From: Bacteroidaceae bacterium | GTDB lineage: Bacteria > Bacteroidota > Bacteroidia > Bacteroidales > Bacteroidaceae | Direction of reading: 5' to 3' | DNA: 64,000 nucleotides | NCBI GenBank assembly: GCA_017615125.1 | Contig: JAGAAS010000028.1 | Location: forward strand, 52,244 to 116,243 | Part shown: one piece after another, positions 7,968 to 17,555 of the stretch | Numbering within the stretch: position 1 is the first letter of the stretch | Layout of the letters: every line of letters starts with the position of its first letter | Made by a program: the position numbers and the translations under genes | The notes under the pieces: model-generated | What the model saw: only the letters and a program-made list of their open reading frames with translations | The model's database searches: none | Told to the model about the DNA's origin: nothing

Positions 7968-9149
7968 ATGAAAAAAATTTCACTTTTTATTCTCATTGTT
8001 TTAATTGCAGGGAATGCCTATTCCCAGCTCCTTGTTGAAGAAAGTGGAAAAGCTGCTGTCGGTTACACAGGAACAAGCCCTTTGGCCTCCTCGTTCTCCA
8101 TCAATTCCTATGGTCAGTCAGCGGCTTGCACATATATAAATGCCAATAAGACCAATCAGAGCTATGGCTTGTACGTCACCCGAAACACGTCTACTCTCAG
8201 CTCCAGTTCATATAGTTACAGCGTTTATGCCTTGAATTCTCCCGTATCAGGCAAAACCAACTTTGGTGTTTATGGCAAATCCTATTCCTCCTCTTTGGGT
8301 AAGAATTGTGGTGTTTTAGGATACGGTGGAGGTTCATCATCTTATTCACATTTCGGCGTCATAGGAACCCTATACAATAGTACAAAAGGGGCAGGAGTCT
8401 TCGGATCTTCTTCTGGCGACACCTGGATTAGTCTTACGGGTAACTATGCCGGCTATTTTAAAGGAAACGTCAACGTAGCAGGGACACTCACTGCTACAGA
8501 CATCAACACCACTTCTGACTATCGGCTGAAAAAGGACATAAAGCCTCTCAGCAGCAGTGCTCTGGATGAGATAAACAAAATGAATGTAGTAGAATTCTAC
8601 TACAAGCAAAGACAAGTGGACGGTGATTCGTGCGAGGTCGATCTCTTTGACGAGAAGTCGGACATCCTCACCCATAAGCACTACGGACTCATTGCCCAAG
8701 AACTACAGGAAATCTACCCCGACTTAGTTTCGGCAGACGGCGACGGTTATCTGTCTGTAAACTATGTGGAAATCATCCCCCTGCTTATCTCGTCGATACA
8801 GGAACTGCAGGCAAGGTTGCAGCAGGCAGAGAACGGGAATGCCTACCGAGTGGAGGGAGCAACGACCGTTAGCAGCGATGAAGCCCTGCAGACCATCCTC
8901 TATCAGAACACGCCCAACCCGTTCACAGAGCAGACCGTCATAGCCTGCACCGTAGCAGAGGGGGTGAAAAAGGCCGTGCTGTATGTCTATGACATGAGCG
9001 GTAAGCAGCTCAGCGAATATCCCGTTGATGCTCGGGGCAAGACTTCTGTTACCATCGAAGGCGGAAGCCTTGATGCTGGCATGTACCTCTACTCTCTCAT
9101 TGCTGACGGCAAGGTTATCGATACGAAACGGATGATTCTGACAAAATAA
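7968..9149 (+). CDS. Exported protein with S74 intramolecular-chaperone domain and T9SS sorting domain
   Basis: A 393-residue protein. The signal peptide ends near residue 20 (AGNAYSQ). Residues 25-175 form a Ser/Tyr/Gly-rich repetitive region (NFGVYGKSYSSSLGKNCGVLG) ending in AGYFKGNVNVAGTLTATDI. From Ser183 an S74 domain follows (SDYRLKKDIKPLSSSALDEI through YLSVNYVEIIPLLISSIQEL) with the Ser-x4-Lys dyad (Ser183, Lys188) used for self-cleavage in that family. Residues about 310-393 are a typical T9SS type A C-terminal domain (YQNTPNPFTEQTVI, VYDMSGKQL, LDAGMYLYSLI). S74 domains normally drive trimerisation of the upstream fibre and then cut themselves off. Their combination with a C-terminal sorting signal is unusual. 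Confidence 0.88.
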   Translation: MKKISLFILIVLIAGNAYSQLLVEESGKAAVGYTGTSPLASSFSINSYGQSAACTYINANKTNQSYGLYVTRNTSTLSSSSYSYSVYALNSPVSGKTNFGVYGKSYSSSLGKNCGVLGYGGGSSSYSHFGVIGTLYNSTKGAGVFGSSSGDTWISLTGNYAGYFKGNVNVAGTLTATDINTTSDYRLKKDIKPLSSSALDEINKMNVVEFYYKQRQVDGDSCEVDLFDEKSDILTHKHYGLIAQELQEIYPDLVSADGDGYLSVNYVEIIPLLISSIQELQARLQQAENGNAYRVEGATTVSSDEALQTILYQNTPNPFTEQTVIACTVAEGVKKAVLYVYDMSGKQLSEYPVDARGKTSVTIEGGSLDAGMYLYSLIADGKVIDTKRMILTK

Positions 9150-9164
9150 CAAAACAGGGATACC

Positions 9165-12100
9165 ATGAGGAAGATTTTATTCGCGTTCCTTACGTGTCTG
9201 ATTCCTGTCCTGTCGGTAAAGTCTGAGATAACCGTCAGGGTGGATGCAGAGACAAGGGGAACAGAGATGACGAAAGATGTGCAGGGATACTGCCATCTGT
9301 ATGCAGAGGGGATGCGACTTGTCACTGAGGCTGGCGCCCCTGAGATTCCCTATATGCTGAAGACATTTTATGTACCATACAATGCCGTTAACGTAAAGCT
9401 GGTTATCAACGAAGGGGAGAGAATCCCTATATACAGGGATTATACCCCTTTTCCTTCGCAGGGACTTGTGAAAGTAGGTTCTGACGATGAAACGGCAGAC
9501 TTCATTCCTCTAGCAAAAGAATATCAGTCGGGTATCTATCCGAAAGTCGCAGCGGAAATAGTCTCCGAGGAAATCATCATGAAGCAGAATCTTGTCAACG
9601 TCGCCCTCTATCCTTTTTTGTATGACGCTGAAGCACATATTCTCTACAGACGCACTCTGGATGTTTCCATCACCTATCAGACAGATGCGAGAAAGGAAAC
9701 GATGAAGCCCATTCCTTCAGAGAACCGAAGGAATGCTGCTCTGAGCCTCGTGCGAAGCATGGTGGAGAATCCGGAAGACGTGGAGATGCCCACAGCTAAT
9801 CATACGGGACAGAGACGGATACAGCCATTGCAGACAGGAGGAGACGGCACGTATGTCCCTGATTATATCATCATCACCAGTCCTGACTTAGTGGGGACTT
9901 TCCAGCCCTTGGCTGAATGGAAGACGAGAACGGGCATACCCACCATCATAGAGACGACAGAGTATATCGACGAGCACTACGAAGGTGTGGACCTCTGCGA
10001 AAGAATCCGCAACTATTTGGAAGAGAAAGAAGAACAATGGGGAGTGGCTTTATACATCCTTCTGGGAGGAGACGCTTCCATTATCCCTTCAAGAGAATAT
10101 AACGGGCATGAGTTCCGCGAAGTCACGGACGCATACTATGTGAACAGATCGTCCAAGTGGTTTCCGTCTTCAGAAAGCCTGAATAATATTCCCTTTAACA
10201 TTAACAGCCACATCGGACGTTTCCCCATTAAGAATGCCCAGGAGGCAAGTCTTTTAATCGAGAAGATTATCCGTTATGAAAAAGCAAGCGAAAACATAGA
10301 TTATTCCTACGTGAATAATCACTTGGTCTCATTGGCTTATATTTATCATAGTGGCAATTATTTTGGTAATGGTTCAATGCGGAATGTTTACAATGCAACA
10401 CATACCATTCCAAAGAATTTCTGGTATCAGTTTGATTTCTTTAACAGAAGCAGCCCTGCAACTATAAACGGGAAAACATATTCTTTTAGCAATGCCATCA
10501 CTAATATTCAGTATGGTGAAGACCTTACACGTGCCAACTTCCTAAGGGCACTGTCACATGGGGCTGGAAACTGGGAACACTTCCACTTGGTTTGGCACGA
10601 AGATCATAGTGAGCGGAGCGTGATGGGAACATCTTCCGAATATCTAGAAGAAGAAATCACTAGTTATGATATCGACACTTTATCTTTTGACGATTCTTAC
10701 TATCAGGTTATCATCTCTTCCGGATGTCATCCTGCTGATTTCAGAACGACATGTATCGGAAAGAGTTTCCTCATGAAATCTAACAAAGGGGCCGTCGCTT
10801 TTATCGGGAATGTGGATGTAGGATGGAGCACGGAACACTCCTCTCCACTTGTCTATACACAGAACCTATATGACAGTCTTTCTATTTCATGCCATCGGCT
10901 AGGGAATATCTGGCTTCGGATGTTAGACGAAGGCTGTTCTCTTAAATGCCGTCTCCATCTCTTAGGTGACCCCACCATGGCTGTCTGGACAAATGAGCCT
11001 CAGAATATCACAGCAACCAAGAGCATTGAGAATAACGCCATCAAACTGCAGTTCCCTACGAACTATGCAGGAAAGGTCAGTGTCTGCGCATACAAAAAAG
11101 GAGAGCTGTACGATGTACAGAGTGTTTCCAGTAGCCTGATGTATATCCCTGTCAATACCATCAAAAAGTCTGGCTACGTATATCTGACGTACACCGGCCT
11201 GGACTACCGGCCACTGGTCGACAGTATCTATGTGGGGAGAGGAGACGGCTCACGGGTACAGATTACCGTCAATGAAATCTCCGACGACTTGAGTGGCAAC
11301 AACGATGGCATCATCAGCTCGGGAGAGTCGGTACGGGTACAGGTGACCATGCGAAACACAGGATCCACACCCGTCTACGGCTTGTGGGCTGAGCTGAAAT
11401 GCTCCGATCCGAATATAACCCTCATAGACGACCTGCAGATTCTGCCCGTCATGAACACGAACACATCGTACAACAGGACCTTTTCCTTCCGTGCCCTTCC
11501 GACCTGCCCGGACAGAAATGTTCATAACGGGAACCCCATCTACTTCTACTTTGAGTCAACGGACAATGACAGCGTCTATTACGATGATTTCGTAGCAGAT
11601 GTGTATGAGCCAAAAATCAAACCAGCAGAATTCCTTATAAAACCCAGACAAGGCTATCTAAATCAATATGAAGTAACCATCGACTTTGCCAATGTCGGGA
11701 CCGTCCCCATTGAGAATCCTTATTGCATCTTGACAACAAACAACCCATTCGTTCAGATGATAACGGATAGCATCAATCTGGCTACAATTTATCCGGGGTT
11801 CTTAGCTAACTATGGGGCGTTTGTTATTGAAACCACCGATCCAATGAATGAAACAGAGTTTGACTTATTTTTGAAGGATGAAAATGGTTGGACAGAACAA
11901 ATGCAATTCTACAATGGAGAAACTCCTCTCTTTTCTAATACTACTGGTATTAAACTAACAGCAGGTGCAACCTATGTGGATTTTGAACTGCCTGAAAGGG
12001 AAGACACCGCCTATCACATCTATAGGGATAACGGAGAGCGGCTGACGATTTATCCTGTTTCGAATCATTTCCGTGATAACAACCTCACACCCCAAACCAC

Positions 12101-13805
12101 CTACTCATACAATATAACATACGTACTTTTACATAAGAAAGAAAGTGATTTCTCCCCAACCTTTACAGCGACTACACTTTGTGAGAAATTGTCAGGATTC
12201 CCCAAACGTCTCCTCGGTTCAAAGATATATACGGGAGGAGTGATTGCCTGGGACGTGGACAGAGATGGCAAGCAGGAGATTTTCGCCAAATACCGTAACT
12301 GGATAGAAAACAAGACTTCCGTCGTTGCAATCCGTGCCAACGGAAGTGATCTATATACCGACCTGGACAACTACATTACGGAGGATATCGACCCCATGCC
12401 TGCCAACAATCAGAACGGGCCGGCTGTCGGTGAACTGATGGACGACGGCGTGCAATATTTGGTATCCTCTACATATAGAGACAGCCTTCACCATATAAAT
12501 TACATTTCCTGCTATTCTTTAGACAACTTCATCAGCGGAAACGCTCCGTCGCCCATTCTACAATGGAGCGGGGACAGCCTTATGTGTCCACGTTCACCCA
12601 TCATCGCCGATATGGACGGAGACGATGCCTATGAGACCATCATACCATCTTATTCACGTACAATAATATTCAGCTCCAATGATACAGTACTTGCAAGTAT
12701 TGCCAAAAAAGTTAGATATTGTGCCCCGGCCGTTGCCTCGGTTATACCAAACAGCGATGACAAGCAATTGATATTCCCTGCTGATGGGACCATGTATGCC
12801 TATAACAAGTATGGTACACAGCTGGCAATACTGCATACGACTTCGGGAAAGAAACTTACCTCACCCGTTGTCTGTGATATCGATGGCGATGGCATCAATG
12901 AAGTCGTCTTTGGGGAATGGAACGAAACGGACAATATAGTGAATGTTGAGTACAAATATGCAAAGTACAATGTATTGAACTCAAGTTTTGACGTTTCCTA
13001 TCTATTTTCTAATAGTTGCCGCGTCAATGGGCGAAAGGACTTTCCCATATCGGTAGGCGATGTAAATAACGACGGATTACCCGACTTGGTTTCGTATGGA
13101 TCTTCGTTTTTGAAGATTTATAACAGTGCAACGGGATATATTGCGTCAAAATATCTTCCCAGCTCTGATTTCAATAGTGAATTTACACTGATTGCTGATG
13201 TGAATGGGGATAATTATGCAGATATAATTTATGTCAACTATTCAACTAATCACACCTTAAGAATACATGCTGTTGACTATAATGGAAATAAAATTAACGA
13301 TTTCGGCTTGCTGTTGGATGAGAAAGCAGGAGAGGATATGATGGCAGCAGACATTGACGGTGACGGAAAGACCGAACTGATAGTTGGAGAACTCTGCGGA
13401 CAAATGTCCGTATGGAAGACCAAAGGGAACCCTGATAAGATAGAATGGGGTATGGTACGAGGTGATGCACAGAACACGGGCGAATATCACAAGATTGTCC
13501 ATCCACAACTGAAGAACAATGGTACTTACTCTTCTCCTACCGATATCACCCGGGACCTGTATGTGACAGGAAACAGTGTAAACGTCTCCACCACACTTGA
13601 TATAGACGACCACAAGAAGATTATCGTGTGGGAAGATGGAGTAATGAACCTGACAGGCGCCACACTCAACAATGCGAAGGTGATCGTCAAGGACGGTGGC
13701 GAGATGAACATGAGTGGTTCCTCGGCCGTGAACTTGAGAGATGCCAAGACCTTTAGCGTGGACATGGGCGGAAGGCTGTCCGTATCATCTGGAAGTATAA
13801 AATAA
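9165..13805 (+). CDS. Gingipain-like C25-family cysteine protease with FG-GAP-type repeats
   Basis: A 1546-residue secreted protease. After a signal peptide (cut near residue 20) there is a propeptide-like region (to about 210), then the C25 catalytic domain (about 220-620) beginning PDYIIITSPDLVGTFQPLAE. The catalytic His is in ALSHGAGNWEHFH (His465) and the Cys in IISSGCHPADF (Cys521), as in gingipains. Immunoglobulin-like domains follow. Residues about 1020-1440 carry calcium-loop repeats of FG-GAP/VCBS type (WDVDRDGKQEIF, CDIDGDGINEVVF, ADIDGDGKTELIV). The end (GGRLSVSSGSIK) is a beta-repeat segment without a recognisable T9SS signal. Cleavage preference cannot be deduced. It is fourth in the operon, 15 nt after the S74 gene. 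Confidence 0.88.
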   Translation: MRKILFAFLTCLIPVLSVKSEITVRVDAETRGTEMTKDVQGYCHLYAEGMRLVTEAGAPEIPYMLKTFYVPYNAVNVKLVINEGERIPIYRDYTPFPSQGLVKVGSDDETADFIPLAKEYQSGIYPKVAAEIVSEEIIMKQNLVNVALYPFLYDAEAHILYRRTLDVSITYQTDARKETMKPIPSENRRNAALSLVRSMVENPEDVEMPTANHTGQRRIQPLQTGGDGTYVPDYIIITSPDLVGTFQPLAEWKTRTGIPTIIETTEYIDEHYEGVDLCERIRNYLEEKEEQWGVALYILLGGDASIIPSREYNGHEFREVTDAYYVNRSSKWFPSSESLNNIPFNINSHIGRFPIKNAQEASLLIEKIIRYEKASENIDYSYVNNHLVSLAYIYHSGNYFGNGSMRNVYNATHTIPKNFWYQFDFFNRSSPATINGKTYSFSNAITNIQYGEDLTRANFLRALSHGAGNWEHFHLVWHEDHSERSVMGTSSEYLEEEITSYDIDTLSFDDSYYQVIISSGCHPADFRTTCIGKSFLMKSNKGAVAFIGNVDVGWSTEHSSPLVYTQNLYDSLSISCHRLGNIWLRMLDEGCSLKCRLHLLGDPTMAVWTNEPQNITATKSIENNAIKLQFPTNYAGKVSVCAYKKGELYDVQSVSSSLMYIPVNTIKKSGYVYLTYTGLDYRPLVDSIYVGRGDGSRVQITVNEISDDLSGNNDGIISSGESVRVQVTMRNTGSTPVYGLWAELKCSDPNITLIDDLQILPVMNTNTSYNRTFSFRALPTCPDRNVHNGNPIYFYFESTDNDSVYYDDFVADVYEPKIKPAEFLIKPRQGYLNQYEVTIDFANVGTVPIENPYCILTTNNPFVQMITDSINLATIYPGFLANYGAFVIETTDPMNETEFDLFLKDENGWTEQMQFYNGETPLFSNTTGIKLTAGATYVDFELPEREDTAYHIYRDNGERLTIYPVSNHFRDNNLTPQTTYSYNITYVLLHKKESDFSPTFTATTLCEKLSGFPKRLLGSKIYTGGVIAWDVDRDGKQEIFAKYRNWIENKTSVVAIRANGSDLYTDLDNYITEDIDPMPANNQNGPAVGELMDDGVQYLVSSTYRDSLHHINYISCYSLDNFISGNAPSPILQWSGDSLMCPRSPIIADMDGDDAYETIIPSYSRTIIFSSNDTVLASIAKKVRYCAPAVASVIPNSDDKQLIFPADGTMYAYNKYGTQLAILHTTSGKKLTSPVVCDIDGDGINEVVFGEWNETDNIVNVEYKYAKYNVLNSSFDVSYLFSNSCRVNGRKDFPISVGDVNNDGLPDLVSYGSSFLKIYNSATGYIASKYLPSSDFNSEFTLIADVNGDNYADIIYVNYSTNHTLRIHAVDYNGNKINDFGLLLDEKAGEDMMAADIDGDGKTELIVGELCGQMSVWKTKGNPDKIEWGMVRGDAQNTGEYHKIVHPQLKNNGTYSSPTDITRDLYVTGNSVNVSTTLDIDDHKKIIVWEDGVMNLTGATLNNAKVIVKDGGEMNMSGSSAVNLRDAKTFSVDMGGRLSVSSGSIK

Positions 13806-13835
13806 CAAAATAACGAACTTAAAACCAATATGATT

Positions 13836-15602
13836 ATGAAAAAGATTACATTATTCCTTATGTTGGCAGCGTTGTCTGCAACAGCTGTGTTGCATGCTGC
13901 AGAAGCAGGAGAAGACGACTTTACAACTCTCTCCTTCATATGTAGTACCGAGTCCACCCTTGCCGCGCAGATGAAGAGCGAGATGATAGAGCAGGTGGAG
14001 TCGCTGATAGTAGCGGGAGTCCTCCGGGAAGAGGACATTCAAACGATAGACAAATGCAGCCGCCTCAAGTGGCTGGACCTGACAAATGCAAGCAGGAACG
14101 AACGGGATGAAGAAGGCTACGCCTATATTCGAAAAGACGACTTCATCCATACGGCCATAGAGACGCTTTTCCTCCCCAGGAACACCGTTGTCTTTGCACT
14201 ACAAGGTCTCTCCTTCTTCCGCTGGGACAAGGACTGCGGGCGTCCCGCTGCCGACGAGGGAGTGGCTGACTACGACGGGCTGCCCCACTTCGACAAAACC
14301 ATCACCGTGTATGTGACCGAACGGTTCCCGGTTCTGGCAAGTGGCGAACCCATCGACGGCTACTACGGATGCCCGATGGAGTTTCATCTGGCTGAAGGCA
14401 ACGACAAGTATATAGAGGAGGACGGAGTAATCTATACCAAGGACAAGAGCACCCTTCTTAAGGTGAACCGGCTCTATGGGAAGACCGCCGAAGAGTGTAC
14501 ATTCGACGTAGAGCAGATCGACCGTCATGCCTTCACCTATGCCCTGTGGGATGCCGACAGCCAAGTCATCACGTTCTCCAAGCGTCTCAACAAGGTGCGG
14601 GCACGTGCCTTCACCTACCCGGCCGTTCCGTATGAGCCAAAGCAGGAAGGCGAAGAGACGAAGAGCACGGGAGCCATCCGCCTGCAGGGATGGATACCTC
14701 CCTTCTGCGAATTTGTCGATGTGAAACGACAGGAATATGCAGGTGTCCCAAGATACTGGGATAAAGAAATAGATGGTAAATACTTCACCCCGTGCAAGAT
14801 CATCGTTCCAAGCAAAGTACGTTATTATGCTGCAGAACCATCATCATATCTCACGTGGGAGCCTTTTATTATTGACGACTACGACTATGGGCTCCTGTGC
14901 GGAACTATGACCCCTGATGACAAGGAGGAGTTCTACAGCAAACTGGACCCCTACGCACCGCGGATAGAGGAAGTCGGCAAAAAGATAGGACAAGCGGAGG
15001 CAAACTGCGAATGGAGTGCCAGCGCAGGATGTGTTTTTAATAATGCTTATAGTCATTATGAAAATGATGAACATCCCTTTCTTGTGGTCGCAGTAACTAA
15101 AACCAAGAACTCAGTTCCACTCACATTTGTAAATCCAGAAACCGGCAAGGAAGAGAACGTTTCGTTTTATTACGAAGGGAAGGCAGGTGATCAGTTTGGG
15201 GAAAGTGATCTCGGATGGGAAGTGATTGCCTATGATACTGAAGGGAAAGAATTATTCACTGGAACTCTCGGGCGTGGTTATTATGGGGGAACTTCCTTTA
15301 GCCAACGCTGGCCCGAAATGTTGCCGGATAACTGGATTGAATGGGATGACTTTATCTCTCCTGTTCCTAACGGAAGTGTAGCCCTTCGAATAAAAGGAAT
15401 CGGCAGATTCGGCCTGACAGGAGTGCTGGGAGAAACAGAGAAAAAGAATCTCTATTTTACAGTAAACTTCGCCATTGGAATCAAGCCGACAGAACTTCAA
15501 CCGGCCAACAACACCCCCTACTATGACCTGTTGGGACGGGAGATAGCATCGCCCAACAAAGGTATCTATATCAAAGACGGCAAGAAAGTGCTGATAAAGT
15601 AA
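13836..15602 (+). CDS. Leucine-rich-repeat (BspA-like) secreted protein with GIYI-type C-terminal tail
   Basis: A 588-residue exported protein. The signal peptide MKKITLFLMLAALSATAVLH ends near residue 23 (HAAEA). The body has BspA-type leucine-rich segments (KCSRLKWLDLTNASRN, IETLFLPRNTVVFALQGLSF, VITFSKRLNKVRARAF) joined by long inserts. The last 35 residues (NNTPYYDLLGREIASPNKGI followed by YIKDGKKVLIK) are the short tail found on many Prevotellaceae secreted proteins and may be a sorting signal. ATG 13836 gives the typical MKK start; an in-frame ATG at 13830 is also possible. It is the last gene of the operon. The ligand is unknown. Confidence 0.78.
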   Translation: MKKITLFLMLAALSATAVLHAAEAGEDDFTTLSFICSTESTLAAQMKSEMIEQVESLIVAGVLREEDIQTIDKCSRLKWLDLTNASRNERDEEGYAYIRKDDFIHTAIETLFLPRNTVVFALQGLSFFRWDKDCGRPAADEGVADYDGLPHFDKTITVYVTERFPVLASGEPIDGYYGCPMEFHLAEGNDKYIEEDGVIYTKDKSTLLKVNRLYGKTAEECTFDVEQIDRHAFTYALWDADSQVITFSKRLNKVRARAFTYPAVPYEPKQEGEETKSTGAIRLQGWIPPFCEFVDVKRQEYAGVPRYWDKEIDGKYFTPCKIIVPSKVRYYAAEPSSYLTWEPFIIDDYDYGLLCGTMTPDDKEEFYSKLDPYAPRIEEVGKKIGQAEANCEWSASAGCVFNNAYSHYENDEHPFLVVAVTKTKNSVPLTFVNPETGKEENVSFYYEGKAGDQFGESDLGWEVIAYDTEGKELFTGTLGRGYYGGTSFSQRWPEMLPDNWIEWDDFISPVPNGSVALRIKGIGRFGLTGVLGETEKKNLYFTVNFAIGIKPTELQPANNTPYYDLLGREIASPNKGIYIKDGKKVLIK

Positions 15603-15713
15603 GCCCATCAAGGGCTGGAGGCAGGGCTGCAAGTCTGGATTTTCATAAACGTGACAAGATAGAGTAATCCATTTCAGACGCGAAAGCAAGCCCTGTCTCT
15701 TTCTTTCTACAGC

Positions 15714-15742
15714 GCGGAGCCGACAACAAGTGTCGGCTCCGC
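15714..15742 (+). terminator. Terminator of the protease operon
   Basis: A perfect 12-bp GC-rich hairpin (GCGGAGCCGACA, loop ACAAG, TGTCGGCTCCGC) followed by the pyrimidine-rich TTCTCTGT, 112 nt after the last stop codon. Confidence 0.7.
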
Positions 15743-15899
15743 TTCTCTGTGATAGTCACCTAAACGTTCGCATATCATGATGCATAATAATCTTTTTCAA
15801 AGAGGTGACTAAGCATCGACTGCCCGAGAGGTGACTCCTCGCTGCAAAATATGGAGAAGAGAATAACAGTAGCCCCTTTCTAAATCAAGGAAAGGGGCT
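15743..15899 (+). other. Non-coding segment with competing hairpins; possible small RNA
   Basis: AGTCACCT at 15754-15761 can pair with AGGTGACT at 15803-15810 or again at 15829-15836, so two alternative structures are possible. A 10-bp terminator-like hairpin closes the segment at 15871-15899. No ORF or recognised RNA family is seen, and no convincing promoter. Confidence 0.3.
15871..15899 (+). terminator. Terminator-like hairpin
   Basis: AGCCCCTTTC pairs with GAAAGGGGCT around a 9-nt loop, followed by TTATTGTTGT. The T tract is weak. It could end a small upstream transcript or serve the gene on the minus strand at 15954-16466. Confidence 0.5.
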
Positions 15900-15953
15900 T
15901 ATTGTTGTCTCACAGTAGAGAGACCGAATAGACTTTTGTGAAAAGGCGGTAAG

Positions 15954-16466
15954 TCAAGAACCGGCTTTAGAGATTTCTTTCAGAATCCTTTTTCGGATAG
16001 ATCTTGCGCCGGGAGACAAGGGTTCCTGCCCCATCATTTCCAGTACTGCCCTCAGTTCGGCAAGCAGCTCGGGATAGAATCGGCATTGTGCATAGGAGAG
16101 CTTGACAGCCAGCGAGCGCACGCCTACTGGAACGTTGGGGTCTCCTATCTGCACAAGGCAGAAGTCAAGGAAGTCCGTCCGAATGTCCTCCTCGCGGAAG
16201 GGCTGCTTTTCGAGCACCGTCATTATCAGCCGTCGCTTGGTAACGCTGTCCGTCTTCATCGCCTCGTCGATGAGTTCCTGCTGATAGCTACAAAGCGCCT
16301 GCATCTTCTCGGGAGGGAGATGCGTCATCACCCAAGCGGCATTGTCGGACACCCGCTTGTCGGGATGGAAAAGAAGCTGGAAAAGTTCTTCCACATCAAC
16401 CGTCAGCGCGAGGTTGTTGACTTCGCTCATGCCCAGACGAGCTCCAAGGATTTCTTCTTTGCTCAT
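15954..16466 (-). CDS. HEAT/ARM-repeat-like cytosolic protein, function unknown
   Basis: A 170-residue soluble protein with no signal peptide or membrane segment. It is almost entirely helical, with repeat-like pairs (VEELFQLLFHPDKRVSDNAA, QIGDPNVPVGVRSLAVKLSY, MGQEPLSPGARSIRKRILKE) that resemble HEAT repeats. Similar short orphan helical-repeat proteins occur in Bacteroidales, usually unannotated. The start is the first ATG (MSKEEILG); dispersed repeat copy A begins 4 nt upstream and may hold its promoter. No partner is suggested by the neighbours. Confidence 0.75.
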   Translation of the reverse strand: MSKEEILGARLGMSEVNNLALTVDVEELFQLLFHPDKRVSDNAAWVMTHLPPEKMQALCSYQQELIDEAMKTDSVTKRRLIMTVLEKQPFREEDIRTDFLDFCLVQIGDPNVPVGVRSLAVKLSYAQCRFYPELLAELRAVLEMMGQEPLSPGARSIRKRILKEISKAGS

Positions 16467-16469
16467 ATC

Positions 16470-16540
16470 ATTTTTTTTCTTTATTCATACGGCGAGATTC
16501 CTTCTCCAAAAAAAAATTTCCCTTCTTCATACGAAGAAAA
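16470..16540 (+). repeat. Dispersed intergenic repeat, copy A
   Basis: TTCATACGGCGAGAT at 16484-16498 is followed by a TCCTTCTCC block, an A-run, then TTTCCCTTCTTCATACG at 16517-16533. These are the shared building blocks of copies B, C and D. Copy A lacks the GTAGAA end of the 18-nt core. Confidence 0.6.
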
Positions 16541-16606
16541 CCGGCAAAGACACCAGAGTCCTTGCCGGATTTTATTGTCAGGTTAGGGTGAACGGGAATG
16601 GGATAA

Positions 16607-17524
16607 TTAGACCTGTTCCCACTGAGCACGAAGGAGTTCAACAGCTGCAGGAAGGGTTACGGCCCTGTCTCCCGCAGTGCCGCACTCGAAGCTGATGAAC
16701 TTATCGTATTCCATCTCCTTCAGCGCACGCATTCCCTCGAGGTAGTTGTCCTTTTCTCCATCCTCGCCCGGCATGATACGACGTCCACGCGAAGCAACAT
16801 GAACATGCTGCAAGTATTCCTTGCCTGCCGACATGAATGCCGCATAGTCGCTGGTTTCTTCCTGCATGTGCCAGAAGTCTCCCATACACTTCACGCCCTC
16901 GCTCTGCGCATCGCGGCAGATGGCAGCAGCGTCAGATACCAGACGGAGGTAGAAGCACTCTCTTCTGTTGAGGGGCTCGAGGATGATCGTCGTTCCGCAC
17001 TTCACGGCATACTCGCCCAGTTCGTGAAGCTGCTCGCACAGATAGTTGCGCGTTTGCATCGTATGCGGAAGACAAGGAACCTGTCCGTTGAAGGCAGGAA
17101 CCATGATGACTCCCGTTGACTTCAGCTCGCCTGCAGCAGCCACGATGTCGCGCATCGTAGCGTCGAACTCTGCTTTGACGGCAGGGTCTTCAGCAAGGAT
17201 GAATCCCGAGAAGCCTGCGCAGATAGCCGACACGCGGATGTTTCGCCCGCTAAGTGCCTGCGTAATCTCCTCTACGCGGTTGGCCAAGTTATGTCCTCCG
17301 GGCTCAAATCCTGTGATGCCCAGGTTTTCCATATAGTCGAACTTCTCTGCCAAGGAGCCGCCCGGAGCTGTTCCCTCCTGGAAGGAGAGGTTCAGCGTCA
17401 CGTTCTTCTTGCTGTCCTTCTTTTCCTTTGGTGCGCACGAGCTCAGCAGAGCCAGCGGAGACGAAGCGAGGGCAAGAGTAGCAGCACCCGCTACTGTAGA
17501 TTTCAAAAAGTCTCTTCTTTCCAT
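16607..17524 (-). CDS. Tat-exported lipoprotein, sugar phosphate isomerase/epimerase-like TIM barrel
   Basis: A 305-residue protein starting MERRDFLKSTVAGAATLALA: a twin-arginine motif (RRDFLK) and then a lipobox (LLSSC, Cys about 29), so probably exported folded and lipid-anchored. The rest is a xylose-isomerase-like (AP endonuclease 2) TIM barrel. Probable metal ligands are Glu in IILEPLNRRE, Asp in CMGDFWHM, His in HVHVASRGR and Glu in ISFECG. Such proteins isomerise or epimerise sugars, or act on keto-sugars; the substrate is not shown. The start at 17524 removes an upstream extension that would overlap the neighbouring gene's end. The Gfo/Idh gene lies 31 nt upstream, so the two are probably one operon. 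Confidence 0.85.
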   Translation of the reverse strand: MERRDFLKSTVAGAATLALASSPLALLSSCAPKEKKDSKKNVTLNLSFQEGTAPGGSLAEKFDYMENLGITGFEPGGHNLANRVEEITQALSGRNIRVSAICAGFSGFILAEDPAVKAEFDATMRDIVAAAGELKSTGVIMVPAFNGQVPCLPHTMQTRNYLCEQLHELGEYAVKCGTTIILEPLNRRECFYLRLVSDAAAICRDAQSEGVKCMGDFWHMQEETSDYAAFMSAGKEYLQHVHVASRGRRIMPGEDGEKDNYLEGMRALKEMEYDKFISFECGTAGDRAVTLPAAVELLRAQWEQV

Positions 17525-17555
17525 AATCGTGGTATTAGCGTTAATACAAGGGCTG

